DNA of 35,626 bases from NCBI GenBank assembly GCA_016208765.1, contig JACQXK010000044.1:1-35626 (forward strand). The letters run 5' to 3'. The notes under the pieces are model-generated. The model was not told the DNA's origin, did not search any database, and saw only the letters and a list, made by a program, of their open reading frames with translations. Each line of letters begins with the position of its first letter. Within the stretch, counting starts at the first letter, position 1. The position numbers were made by a program, and so were the translations under genes. Shown in pieces: positions 8,852 to 17,078 of the stretch. This DNA is from Candidatus Omnitrophota bacterium. GTDB lineage: Bacteria > Omnitrophota > Gorgyraeia > Gygaellales > Profunditerraquicolaceae.

Positions 8852-10939
8852 ATGAATCCATTTATGGGAATTATTAAAAGAAAATACTTTCTTATCCCTC
8901 TGATTATTATTCCTTTAATTTATTCGGTTTTCATCTTATATTTTATGTCAATTAAAGGTCCTAATTGGTTTATGGTACCAAATGATGTATCTTACGGCTA
9001 TTTATTACAGGGTTTAAGCCTTTTAGAAGGTAAGCCCGTTGGGATATTAAATCACCCCGGAGTGACCAATATGACCCTTAATGCGGTTATAATTAAGATA
9101 GTCTACGTTTTCAAAGGAACCGCAGACGATATACCTTCCGACGTTATATACAATTCGGAATTATACACATCGGCTATAAACTACGTCCTTTTATCTTTAA
9201 ATGTCATAGCCATTTTTATTTTTGGAATAATTGTTTACAAGGTTTTTGATAATATATGGTTTGGTATTCTCAGTCAGATCAGCCCTTTTTTATGGAGACC
9301 GATACAATATGTAATGATCACAAACGGCTTACCCGAAAGTCTGCTATTATCTTCAGGACTGGGTCTTGCCGGCGCTGTTATTTGGACCGGGAAAACGCGT
9401 TTACAAACCGACAAAGACCGTTTAAATTTTACAGTCTTAAGCTCACTACTTTGTGGTTTTGCCCTGGCAACTAAATTTCATTCCGCTCCTTTAGCGGTTT
9501 TACCTTTTCTCCTTTTACCGGGCAATAAATGGAGAATTTATTTTATTGCGGGAGTCATATTTTCCTGGTTACTTTTCATGCTACCCGTTATAGACCAATG
9601 GAGAGAGATAATAAATGGATTTCGCGAAACCATGCATTCTGCTGCTGTCGAAAATAAATTAAGAGGCGGAGAGGAAAAAAATTTTATTGAATGGTTATTT
9701 CTAAGCAGTATCGAGTTAAAAGAATTAATTCCGACAATTGCATGGTATTTAATTTTAACAACCGGGTTCTGTTTGCTGTTATTTATTTTTTCCCCCCGGG
9801 CAAGAAGATTTTATAGGGATATGGATCAATTTAATTATAAACTTCTTTTTCTAACAACTATCTCATTAATTTTAGCATGGCTGTATATATCAATTCGTCC
9901 TAAGGTTCATTATTTGTTTTCATATGCCGGCTATATAGGGTTGGCTACCGTATTATGTTTTAAAATATTATATGAAATAGTCAGTCATAAAAAATACTAT
10001 AAAACCTTAGTTTATTGTGGTATCATATTTTTGCTGTCATTTATTGTGAATATGCAGTTAGAATTTATAAATGCAGATGCTATGTTTATAGTAAAAGAAA
10101 AGAGGGATGCTTTTAAAAATAATGAAATACTTGAAGAAAAATATAAAGATTGGCCGGTATTTCATACTATCCCGTTTAACAATAAGATAACGTCTTTGGA
10201 ACATGCCAATCAAATTTCAAGGTTTAACTTTTCAAAGATAATTGTTTCTTTACATACACCTAATACATATTTTTATTCTGTTGATAGTGGGGTAGATGCC
10301 TTTTACTATAGAAAAAGCGGGGAAAGGGAAGTGATGGAATTATATCCTCTTCTTTCATACCTTGGAAAGGGAGTTTTAGTATCCTCCGGTTTTGAAAAAC
10401 AATTAAAAAATCCTCGTTATAAGGCACCTGTAAATGTAGATTTAAAATGTTCATCCCGTTTAATATTGACTGAAATTTATGAAATGGTTCCCCGAAAAAT
10501 TTATGATCGGCAACTGAAAAGGAGAATACAGGAGAGTATTAAATTAATCGCTTATAAAAAAAATGAAATACAGGCGGAGGTCACGAGCAATCTAAAGCTT
10601 AACGGTAATTTTTGGGAAGGAAGAACTAATTTCCCTGTCTGGCTCCGGCTCGATCTGGGAGAGGACAGGCGGCCGATTTCAAAATATATGATTGCAACTG
10701 GAAATCACGGTACGGATTCAACGGAAAGGATGCCCAAAGATTGGGAATTTCAGGCCTCTGATGACGGAACAAATTGGAAAACGCTGGATGCACAAAAAAA
10801 TCAAACTAATTGGAGATTAAATGAGAAAAGATTATATCGCCTTCCTTTACGGATAAATTTTAGATATTACAGGCTATGGATTACAAAAGGTAATCACCCG
10901 GAAATCCTTAGATTATATATATTTAATGGAGTTAATTAG
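8852..10939 (+). CDS. Membrane glycosyltransferase (GT-C/ArnT-PMT type) with C-terminal discoidin-like domain
   Basis: Integral membrane protein of 695 aa. Multiple hydrophobic segments fill residues ~10-400 (for example FLIPLIIIPLIYSVFILYF at the start). The first loop has NDVSYGYLLQGLSLLEGK followed by NHPG, consistent with GT-C enzymes that use polyprenyl-phosphate sugars. A soluble part follows. The last ~125 residues form a discoidin-like domain (WLRLDLGE, RMPKDWEFQASDDG, HPEILRLY) that is a close match to the lipoprotein at 4754-5257. The likely job is adding a sugar to the lipid-linked glycan or to a lipid on the periplasmic face, with the tail binding glycan. GT-C with a fused carbohydrate-binding tail is uncommon. 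The membrane topology is a reading of hydrophobicity only. Confidence 0.7.
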   Translation: MNPFMGIIKRKYFLIPLIIIPLIYSVFILYFMSIKGPNWFMVPNDVSYGYLLQGLSLLEGKPVGILNHPGVTNMTLNAVIIKIVYVFKGTADDIPSDVIYNSELYTSAINYVLLSLNVIAIFIFGIIVYKVFDNIWFGILSQISPFLWRPIQYVMITNGLPESLLLSSGLGLAGAVIWTGKTRLQTDKDRLNFTVLSSLLCGFALATKFHSAPLAVLPFLLLPGNKWRIYFIAGVIFSWLLFMLPVIDQWREIINGFRETMHSAAVENKLRGGEEKNFIEWLFLSSIELKELIPTIAWYLILTTGFCLLLFIFSPRARRFYRDMDQFNYKLLFLTTISLILAWLYISIRPKVHYLFSYAGYIGLATVLCFKILYEIVSHKKYYKTLVYCGIIFLLSFIVNMQLEFINADAMFIVKEKRDAFKNNEILEEKYKDWPVFHTIPFNNKITSLEHANQISRFNFSKIIVSLHTPNTYFYSVDSGVDAFYYRKSGEREVMELYPLLSYLGKGVLVSSGFEKQLKNPRYKAPVNVDLKCSSRLILTEIYEMVPRKIYDRQLKRRIQESIKLIAYKKNEIQAEVTSNLKLNGNFWEGRTNFPVWLRLDLGEDRRPISKYMIATGNHGTDSTERMPKDWEFQASDDGTNWKTLDAQKNQTNWRLNEKRLYRLPLRINFRYYRLWITKGNHPEILRLYIFNGVN

Positions 10940-10948
10940 TTTAAAATT

Positions 10949-11629
10949 ATGAACGATAAAAAATTATCTGTGACCCTTCTGATCTTAACACTTAATGAAA
11001 TAAGTGGATTAAAGGCCATAATGCCTCAAATTAATAGAGATTGGATCGACGAGATCATCATTGTCGATGGAGGCTCAAAGGATGGAACGATAGAATACGC
11101 AAAGGCGAATGGTTATCCTCTTTATATCCAGCCGACACCCGGTTTAGGCGCTGCCTATAGAGAAGGATTGAAATATTCCAAAGGCGATATAATTATTACA
11201 TTCAGCCCTGATGGTAATTCCGACCCGCAAAGGATACCGGATTTAATTGGAAAAATGCGGGAAGGTCATGATATTGTAATTGTGTCACGCTACTGTGAAT
11301 GGGCTAAAAGTGAGGATGATGACTTTTTAACCGGCCTTGGTAACTGGGGATTTACTAAATTGTTTAATACATTGTTTGGAACTTCATTGACCGATGTATT
11401 AGTGATGTATAGAGCTTTCAAAAAAAGTATTGTTGAAGAATTAGGAGTAAATACCAAGTCTATACCGTGGCAAACCCAGTTATTGGCAAAATCAGCCAAA
11501 AGGAAGCTTAAGATCTGTGAAATTCCGGGTAACGAACCTCCCAGAATCGGCGGGTTTAGAAAAATGAATCCATTTAGAAATGGAATGGCAGAATTAAATA
11601 TGATGTTCGGCGAATTTTTTAAAAAGTAA
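10949..11629 (+). CDS. GT2 family glycosyltransferase (dolichyl-phosphate mannose synthase-like)
   Basis: Compact GT-A glycosyltransferase of 226 aa. LLILTLNE starts the nucleotide-binding fold and EIIIVDGGSKDGTIEYA is the typical second strand. PTPGLGAAYREGLKYSKGDIIITFSPDGNSDP holds the metal-site region, where PDGN replaces the usual DAD. No membrane segments are evident, which resembles soluble polyprenyl-phosphate sugar synthases. It may supply the lipid-linked donor for the GT-C enzyme just upstream (9 nt away); this is inference from gene order. The next gene begins 2 nt after its stop. Confidence 0.8.
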   Translation: MNDKKLSVTLLILTLNEISGLKAIMPQINRDWIDEIIIVDGGSKDGTIEYAKANGYPLYIQPTPGLGAAYREGLKYSKGDIIITFSPDGNSDPQRIPDLIGKMREGHDIVIVSRYCEWAKSEDDDFLTGLGNWGFTKLFNTLFGTSLTDVLVMYRAFKKSIVEELGVNTKSIPWQTQLLAKSAKRKLKICEIPGNEPPRIGGFRKMNPFRNGMAELNMMFGEFFKK

Positions 11630-11631
11630 CT

Positions 11632-13101
11632 ATGAAAAGTAAAAAATTAATCCTTACCACTATAAATGCTAAAAAAACCCTTTATAGCGGAACGGCGGAT
11701 AACTTAGCTGCCATTGCTCCAAATATCCCTATGGCACTTCTTCATTCGTACCTTACAAGTAAGGAAATTCCCGTAGAAACGATCGATTCGGAAAGCGAAG
11801 GTTTACTTATCGATGATTTGATAAATAGGCTTTTGGAAGAAAGTCCCGCTATAGTTGGTGTGATCGCTTCCGGAGCAAACCCTTCTGCATCAACTATGAG
11901 CATGGTCGGAGGAATTGAATTTTTTAAAAAAGTAAATAAATTGAAAGAAAAATCTTTTACAACATTTATTTGGGGGCCTCATCCTACCGTCCTTTCGAAA
12001 CGAACACTTTTGGATACAGGGGCAGATTACGTAATTAAGGGAGAAGGATACGATACTATAGTCGATTTATATAAAAAGGTAGTTGAAAAAAACAATGGGT
12101 GTGCTATCCCGGGCTTAGCCTATTTTGAAAACGACAAATATATGGAAACCACCCCGCCTCTTTTAGTCGATGTCGATAAACTTCCTATGATAGATTGGGG
12201 TTATAAAAAACCGGGCATCTATAGGGCTCACAATTGGCATTGTTTTGGTCCTGAAATAAATAACAGAACTCCATATGCAATAGTCTGGACAAGTATGGGC
12301 TGTCCTTATCCGTGCGATTTTTGTTGTATTAATAACCTTTTTGGGAAACGTACATTCCGTTTTAGGTCTATTAAAAACGTTGTAGCCGAAATAGATATTT
12401 TAGTTAATAAGTACAGCGTAAAACACATAAAAATTTTAGACGAATTGTTTATCATCAAACATAAAAGAATAGATGAATTCTGTGATATGCTGAAGGAGCG
12501 AAATTACGATCTGAATATGTGGTGTTTTGCAAGGGCAGACACCATTACCCCGGACATACTGAAAAAAATAAAAAAAGTCGGAATGAACTGGATAGCTTAC
12601 GGATTTGAATCTCCCGATAAAGATGTCTTAAAGAATACCAATAAGCGTTTAACCGTTGATTTTGACGAGGTCATTAAAATGACGAGGGATGCAGGGATTA
12701 ATATATGTGCCGATGTAATAGTAGGCTTATGGAACGATGATGCCTCTACCATAGAAAGAATGAAAGAGTTTCTGTTCAAACATGAATTTGAGTGGATTAA
12801 TATATACCCGGCCTTTGCCTTTCCCGGTTCGAATTTTTACAATGATCTTTTACAGCAAGGAATAATAACCGAGCCCGGGGATTGGAGCATTTACTCATTA
12901 TATGGCTATGATTGCAAACCCCTCCACTCAAAATATCTCACCTCCGAACAAATATTAAGGTATAGAGATGATATTTTCAATGAATACTATAGAGATACCC
13001 GAATCCTGAACATGCTGGAAAAAAAATTCGGGACGGAAACAAGAAAGCATGTTGAAGGTATGACCTCGATTAAATTAAGACGAAAAATCCTCGGCGATTG
13101 A
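11632..13101 (+). CDS. B12-binding-domain radical SAM protein
   Basis: Radical SAM enzyme of 489 aa. Residues ~1-180 form a cobalamin-binding-like domain (IPMALLHSYLTSKEIP, VGVIASGANPS, TFIWGPHPTVL, YVIKGEGYDTI). The [4Fe-4S] loop is SMGCPYPCDFCCI, with CX3CX2C cysteines at about 224, 228 and 231. IAYGFESPD and DVIVGLW are typical later strands of the barrel. It is co-directional and nearly contiguous with a GT2 upstream and two epimerases downstream, so a sugar-nucleotide or lipid-linked sugar substrate is plausible. The exact reaction (methylation, dehydration or C-C bond formation) cannot be assigned. Confidence 0.8.
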   Translation: MKSKKLILTTINAKKTLYSGTADNLAAIAPNIPMALLHSYLTSKEIPVETIDSESEGLLIDDLINRLLEESPAIVGVIASGANPSASTMSMVGGIEFFKKVNKLKEKSFTTFIWGPHPTVLSKRTLLDTGADYVIKGEGYDTIVDLYKKVVEKNNGCAIPGLAYFENDKYMETTPPLLVDVDKLPMIDWGYKKPGIYRAHNWHCFGPEINNRTPYAIVWTSMGCPYPCDFCCINNLFGKRTFRFRSIKNVVAEIDILVNKYSVKHIKILDELFIIKHKRIDEFCDMLKERNYDLNMWCFARADTITPDILKKIKKVGMNWIAYGFESPDKDVLKNTNKRLTVDFDEVIKMTRDAGINICADVIVGLWNDDASTIERMKEFLFKHEFEWINIYPAFAFPGSNFYNDLLQQGIITEPGDWSIYSLYGYDCKPLHSKYLTSEQILRYRDDIFNEYYRDTRILNMLEKKFGTETRKHVEGMTSIKLRRKILGD

Positions 13102-13104
13102 TTA

Positions 13105-13860
13105 ATGGATATCCTCGTTACCGGCTCAAAAAGCGGTTTGGGAAGATTTTTACAAGAGTGGTTTAATTGTTACGGATACACAAGAGAAAACAGGATAGAA
13201 GACTTAAAAATCCCCTATCAAACAATTATTCATTGCGCCTTTGATCCGATAAAGAAATTGAATAGCGATAATATTAACCGATATATCGAGGACAATTTTT
13301 TATTAACTAAAAGGCTTGTTACAGAACTGAATTTCCAGAAATTTATTTATATCTCCTCAGTTGATATTTATCCTAAAGACGAGGAGCGGCATATCGAAGA
13401 AGAGGTTATCTCTCTCGAAAACCCGGTAAATGCTTATACCTTAGTTAAATTAATCTCCGAGGCTTTTATAGAAAAGCATTGTAAGAATTATTTGATAATT
13501 AGGGCCGGGCTTTTATTAGGGAAATATTCCCGCGTAAATAATCTTATAAATTTACTTAAAGAACCATCTCCTGTTCTTAGCCTGACAGGTGAATCTACCT
13601 TTAATTGTGTCCTGCATTCGGATATCTATGAATTTATTCGATTGGCTATAAATAAAGATTTATCCGGAATTTATAACGCTGTATCGGAAACCGTTATCAG
13701 CTTAAAGTTGATAGCAGATAAGTACAAAAAAATGCCTCAATACGGATCTTTTACATATAAATGCGGTAATATAGACAATAATAAAATAAAAAAACTCTGT
13801 TCTATTTTTAATAAAACATCGGAAAACGCGGTTGAACAATTTATAAGGGAATGCTTATGA
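13105..13860 (+). CDS. NAD-dependent epimerase/reductase (RmlD-like extended SDR)
   Basis: Extended-SDR protein of 251 aa. The start ILVTGSKSGLGRFL is the NAD(P)-binding loop, FIYISSVDIYP carries the Ser, and YTLVK carries the catalytic Tyr and Lys. The shortness and divided NADP loop resemble dTDP-4-dehydrorhamnose reductase-like proteins more than full epimerases (usually ~310-340 aa). It begins 3 nt after the radical SAM gene and overlaps the next epimerase start by 4 nt. It probably reduces or epimerises a keto-sugar nucleotide. Confidence 0.75.
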   Translation: MDILVTGSKSGLGRFLQEWFNCYGYTRENRIEDLKIPYQTIIHCAFDPIKKLNSDNINRYIEDNFLLTKRLVTELNFQKFIYISSVDIYPKDEERHIEEEVISLENPVNAYTLVKLISEAFIEKHCKNYLIIRAGLLLGKYSRVNNLINLLKEPSPVLSLTGESTFNCVLHSDIYEFIRLAINKDLSGIYNAVSETVISLKLIADKYKKMPQYGSFTYKCGNIDNNKIKKLCSIFNKTSENAVEQFIRECL

Positions 13861-14816
13861 AAAAAAAAGTTCTTATTTGCGGAGCAACAGGCTTTATCGG
13901 AAGAAACTTAACCGAACATTTTTCAAAAAAAGGCGGTTATGAAGTTTATGCAGTTTATAACAAGCGTTCTCCCTGGTGGGGGAAAGAGATTCTATCCGTT
14001 CACGCGGACTTAATAAATCCTCAAGAAGTCAATTCTGCCGTAAAAGATATGGATATTATTATCCAGGCTGCGGCAACTACTTCCGGAGTTCAAGATATTA
14101 TGAATCGTCCTTACATCCACGTAACGGATAATGCGGTAATGAACTCTTTTATTTTTAGAGCCGCCCATGAATATAAGGTTAAACATGTTGTCTTTTTTAG
14201 CTGTTCGGTAATGTATCAATCTTCGGATTCTCCCGTAAGAGAGGAAGATTTTAATGGAAATATTTTTCCAAAATATTTTGGAGTCGGCTGGACTAAGGTT
14301 TACATAGAAAAAATGGCAGAATTTTATTCGAGGTTGGGGCATACAAAATTTACGGTAATAAGACATTCAAATATTTACGGCCCTTATGATAAGTTCGATT
14401 TAGAGCGTTCACACGTTTTTGGAGCAACAATTACTAAGGTTTTAACCGCTAAAAATAACGGTATAACAATATGGGGAAAAGGTGAAGAAGAAAGAGATTT
14501 GCTGTACGTTGATGACCTGGTTAATTTCGTTGCTTTAGCTCTTGAAAAGCAGCAAAATCTTTTTGAGTTGGTTAATGTCGGTTATGGAAGGGCAATTTCA
14601 GTTATTGAATTAGTCCAAAAAATTATAAAACTTTCGGGGAAAAAATTGAGTATAGAACATGATCTTTCAAAGCCGACAATCCCTACCCACCTCTGTTTGG
14701 ATATTTCTAAGGCAAAGAGAATTTATAATTGGGAACCGCAAATAAGCCTTGATTTAGGAATACAAAAAACAATTGACTGGTATAAAAATGAAGGTAGGTT
14801 CTCTGAAGTTAGGTAG
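13857..14816 (+). CDS. NAD-dependent sugar epimerase/dehydratase family protein
   Basis: Extended SDR of about 319 aa that acts on nucleotide sugars. KKVLICGATGFIGRNL is the NAD-binding loop, VFFSCSVMYQ carries the Ser region, and SNIYGPYDKFDLERSHV is the RhxNxYGP-like motif. The conserved Lys is in GVGWTKVYIEK, but the residue four before it is Val instead of the catalytic Tyr. I recall a similar sequence in a sub-family, so it may be genuine rather than an error. ATG 13857 (AAGGGA seven bases upstream, ATGA overlap with the previous stop) is preferred over ATG 13851. Without the Tyr, epimerisation or reduction may use another base. Confidence 0.78.
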   Translation: MKKKVLICGATGFIGRNLTEHFSKKGGYEVYAVYNKRSPWWGKEILSVHADLINPQEVNSAVKDMDIIIQAAATTSGVQDIMNRPYIHVTDNAVMNSFIFRAAHEYKVKHVVFFSCSVMYQSSDSPVREEDFNGNIFPKYFGVGWTKVYIEKMAEFYSRLGHTKFTVIRHSNIYGPYDKFDLERSHVFGATITKVLTAKNNGITIWGKGEEERDLLYVDDLVNFVALALEKQQNLFELVNVGYGRAISVIELVQKIIKLSGKKLSIEHDLSKPTIPTHLCLDISKAKRIYNWEPQISLDLGIQKTIDWYKNEGRFSEVR

Positions 14817-14827
14817 AGTATGAAGCA

Positions 14828-14844
14828 ACCAATGTGGGTGTATT
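14828..14844 (+). repeat. Left direct repeat flanking the BrnTA cassette
   Basis: ACC, A, then ATGTGGGTGTATT (17 nt). It matches 15429-15445 with one mismatch (G at the fourth position). The pair brackets the TA genes at 14887-15404. Confidence 0.6.
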
Positions 14845-14886
14845 CGTTTTCTTGATTTATGTATCTACAAATAGTAAACTTAAGCA

Positions 14887-15135
14887 ATGAAATGGGATGA
14901 GTTTATTCCATTGGAATTTGAGTATGATTGGGAAAAGGATAAACTCGGAGAACATGAAGTTACGTTTGAAGAAGCAGTCGAAGCCTTTTTTAATGATTTC
15001 GAGATCAGAAGAAACAAGAGGTTCAGGGATCGCTGGCAGTTAATCGGTCGGACTGACAGCGGACGAAGATTAAAAATAATCTTTCAACTTAAATCTGGCA
15101 ATGTTGTCAGAATAATTACGGGATGGCAGATATGA
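14887..15135 (+). CDS. brnT: BrnT-like type II toxin
   Basis: Small protein of 82 aa matching the BrnT family of RelE-fold ribonuclease toxins. FEYDWEKDKLGEHEVTFEEA corresponds to the family start FxWDxxKxxxNxxKHGVSFEEA. Later RWQLIGRTDSGRRLKIIF and VRIITGW match the strand pair with basic residues. In BrnTA systems the toxin comes first and the antitoxin follows, as here. The cassette sits between polysaccharide genes in the same orientation and is flanked by short direct repeats, which suggests later insertion. Confidence 0.8.
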   Translation: MKWDEFIPLEFEYDWEKDKLGEHEVTFEEAVEAFFNDFEIRRNKRFRDRWQLIGRTDSGRRLKIIFQLKSGNVVRIITGWQI

Positions 15136-15404
15136 AACAAAAAAGAAGATTAACAGAGGAAGAAATTGACAGGTTGGTTGTTACAGAGGCAAATGATATG
15201 AGTAAGTGGGGAAAACCTATAGCCGTCAAGCCCACATCAATTCGTTTTTCACCTCCAATAATAGAAAAGGCAAAATATTTTGCCAAACTTCATAAAACGC
15301 GGGGTTATCGGACATGGTTAAATCAGATTGTGGAAGAACGTATTAAGCTTGAAGAAAAACTCCTCAGTGATTTTAAGCGAGAATTAAGAGCGGCAAGCAA
15401 ATAA
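15132..15404 (+). CDS. brnA: BrnA/CopG-like antitoxin
   Basis: Basic protein of 90 aa that follows the BrnT-like toxin and overlaps its stop by 4 nt (ATG 15132; an ATG at 15123 also exists). IRFSPPIIEKAKYFAKLHKTRG and YRTWLNQIVEERIKLEE fit a ribbon-helix-helix DNA-binding and dimerisation unit as in BrnA/CopG antitoxins. It should neutralise the toxin and repress the pair. The call rests on gene order plus general shape. Confidence 0.75.
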   Translation: MKQKRRLTEEEIDRLVVTEANDMSKWGKPIAVKPTSIRFSPPIIEKAKYFAKLHKTRGYRTWLNQIVEERIKLEEKLLSDFKRELRAASK

Positions 15405-15428
15405 TCATCTGCTACCGATACACATCCT

Positions 15429-15445
15429 ACCGATGTGGGTGTATT
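15429..15445 (+). repeat. Right direct repeat flanking the BrnTA cassette
   Basis: ACC, G, then ATGTGGGTGTATT, the partner of 14828-14844. It is also part of an imperfect hairpin with ATACACATC just upstream. Confidence 0.6.
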
Positions 15446-15503
15446 GAACATATTGAGATATAACTTTTGTTTCAAACTACGATGCAAATATGAGGTGACG
15501 AAG

Positions 15504-15581
15504 GTGAGAAAAACTATGATTTATCTTGAAGACGAACAGTTTATTTTATTGAAAAGGGCTGTATCAGTTCCAGAGTCTTAA
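15504..15581 (+). pseudogene. Truncated ribbon-helix-helix antitoxin fragment
   Basis: GTG 15504, preceded by GAGGTGACGAAG, opens a 25-codon frame: RKTMIYLEDEQFILLKR, then stop. This resembles the first strand and helix of CopG/RHH antitoxins (xKxTxYLxxEQxxxLKxxA), but the rest is missing. It is probably debris of a second TA cassette next to BrnTA. Confidence 0.45.
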
Positions 15582-15617
15582 GGAGGTTAAGTTTGAGACC
15601 TCGGTCATTCTTCTACT

Positions 15618-17078
15618 ATGAAAATTTTATTTGACAATAAAAATAATATTCCCCCCAAGATAAGCATCGTTCTTCTCGACTGGTCATGCAGGGAGAGTTT
15701 TCATTCCCTTGACTATCTCAATAACCAGACGGTGAGTAGAGAACAGTATGAGATAATATGGATTGAATACTACAGCAGGCGTTCACCGGAGATTGAGGTA
15801 AAACTAAAAGAGTGCGAACGATTAGGTAAGCCGCCCATTATTGACAGGTGGATAGCAGCGGATATGCCTGATAACGTGTGTTCTCATAAACATCTTATGT
15901 ACAATATCGGCATAGCGGCAAGTAAGGGAGAGATCATATGTTTCTGTGATTCGGATGCCGTATTCAGCCCGACCTTTGTGGAAAGCATAATCAAGGCATT
16001 TGAAGCAGACAGAAATATTGTATTGCAAATCGATGAGGTGAGAAATATAGATAAAAGGTTTTATCCTTTCAAGTATCCGGCTATTGAGGAGATACTGGGG
16101 GGAGGGTGTATAAACTGGAAAGATGACCGGACCATTGGACTGCTGGATAAAGAAGATCCTTTGCATACAAGGAACTATGGTGCTTGTATGTGTGCCCTGC
16201 GCCAGGACCTCATAAGTATAGGCGGTGCAGACGAGCATATAGATTATCTGGGACATATTTGCGGACCGTATGAAATGACATTCAGGTTAGTCAACTATGG
16301 GAAAAAAGAAATATGGCATCAAGGCGAGTTTATATATCATGTATGGCATCCCGGGACCGATGGAAAGGATAATTACTTGGGTCCGCATGATGGGAAAAAC
16401 ATGTCAACAACTGCTCTCGATATTATAAAAACAGGAAGATCGATGTCTTTTGTCGAAAATCCTGCGATCAGGGCACTCAGGTTAAATAGAAATTATGTAA
16501 TTGCAAATGAGGAATTGATAACATTTGCTGTAACCGGAAGAGATGTTAATGAATGGTCGGCGGAGAGATTAAGAGTTAAAAAAAGACGGGAAAACACTTT
16601 TTTTAAATATTTGAGAAATTATTTCACGGCAGCGACATATGTTGGTTTATTGTGGAAGCAGGTCTCTACAAAAATGGGCAGGGCGTTGAGTTCACCGAAT
16701 CCTTTAAGATATATCTTTAATAAAATATATAAAATACCGGCCATAATGAAAAATATGGTTCTGCATAATTCAAATATCTATGAAAGATGCGGCAAGGCAA
16801 TCCAGGACATTGTCTCAAGGGGAATTACGGAAATATCTATCTGCGGCACCGGCGATGAGGCGAGGGTACTGTATAAATTGATTGACAGCAGGCTAAAAGT
16901 TAAAGCAGTTTTTGATTTGTCAAATGGGAAAACATTTTTTAACCACAATATTGCCTCGATTGAGGAAATAAAAAATTACAATGACATATTTGTTGTGACC
17001 AATCTCAATAATGCAAATGAAATATTAGGAATACTAAAAAAAATGGACGTGCCTAAAAACAATATTATTGTTATATGA
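15618..17078 (+). CDS. Family 2-like glycosyltransferase with C-terminal Rossmann-like domain
   Basis: Protein of 486 aa. Residues 1-275 are a GT-A glycosyltransferase paralogous to the gene at 7037-7963: KISIVLLDWSCRESFHSLDY, then FCDSDAV near residue 112 as DXD, then GGADEHIDYLGHICGPYEMT. Residues ~275-385 are a linker. The last ~100 residues form a Rossmann-like unit beginning ISICGTGDEARVLYKLID and ending NNIIVI. It is similar in style to the C-terminal domains of sugar C-methyltransferases and PglD-like proteins; its ligand is unknown. ATG 15618 lacks a strong ribosome-binding site. The stop overlaps the next gene by 4 nt. Confidence 0.78.
   Translation: MKILFDNKNNIPPKISIVLLDWSCRESFHSLDYLNNQTVSREQYEIIWIEYYSRRSPEIEVKLKECERLGKPPIIDRWIAADMPDNVCSHKHLMYNIGIAASKGEIICFCDSDAVFSPTFVESIIKAFEADRNIVLQIDEVRNIDKRFYPFKYPAIEEILGGGCINWKDDRTIGLLDKEDPLHTRNYGACMCALRQDLISIGGADEHIDYLGHICGPYEMTFRLVNYGKKEIWHQGEFIYHVWHPGTDGKDNYLGPHDGKNMSTTALDIIKTGRSMSFVENPAIRALRLNRNYVIANEELITFAVTGRDVNEWSAERLRVKKRRENTFFKYLRNYFTAATYVGLLWKQVSTKMGRALSSPNPLRYIFNKIYKIPAIMKNMVLHNSNIYERCGKAIQDIVSRGITEISICGTGDEARVLYKLIDSRLKVKAVFDLSNGKTFFNHNIASIEEIKNYNDIFVVTNLNNANEILGILKKMDVPKNNIIVI

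Noticed and set aside
14010-14366. Long minus-strand open frames, here and opposite several other genes (for example 15822-16256, 33033-33485)
   Set aside because: All lie opposite well-supported + strand genes, lack recognisable motifs and ribosome-binding sites.
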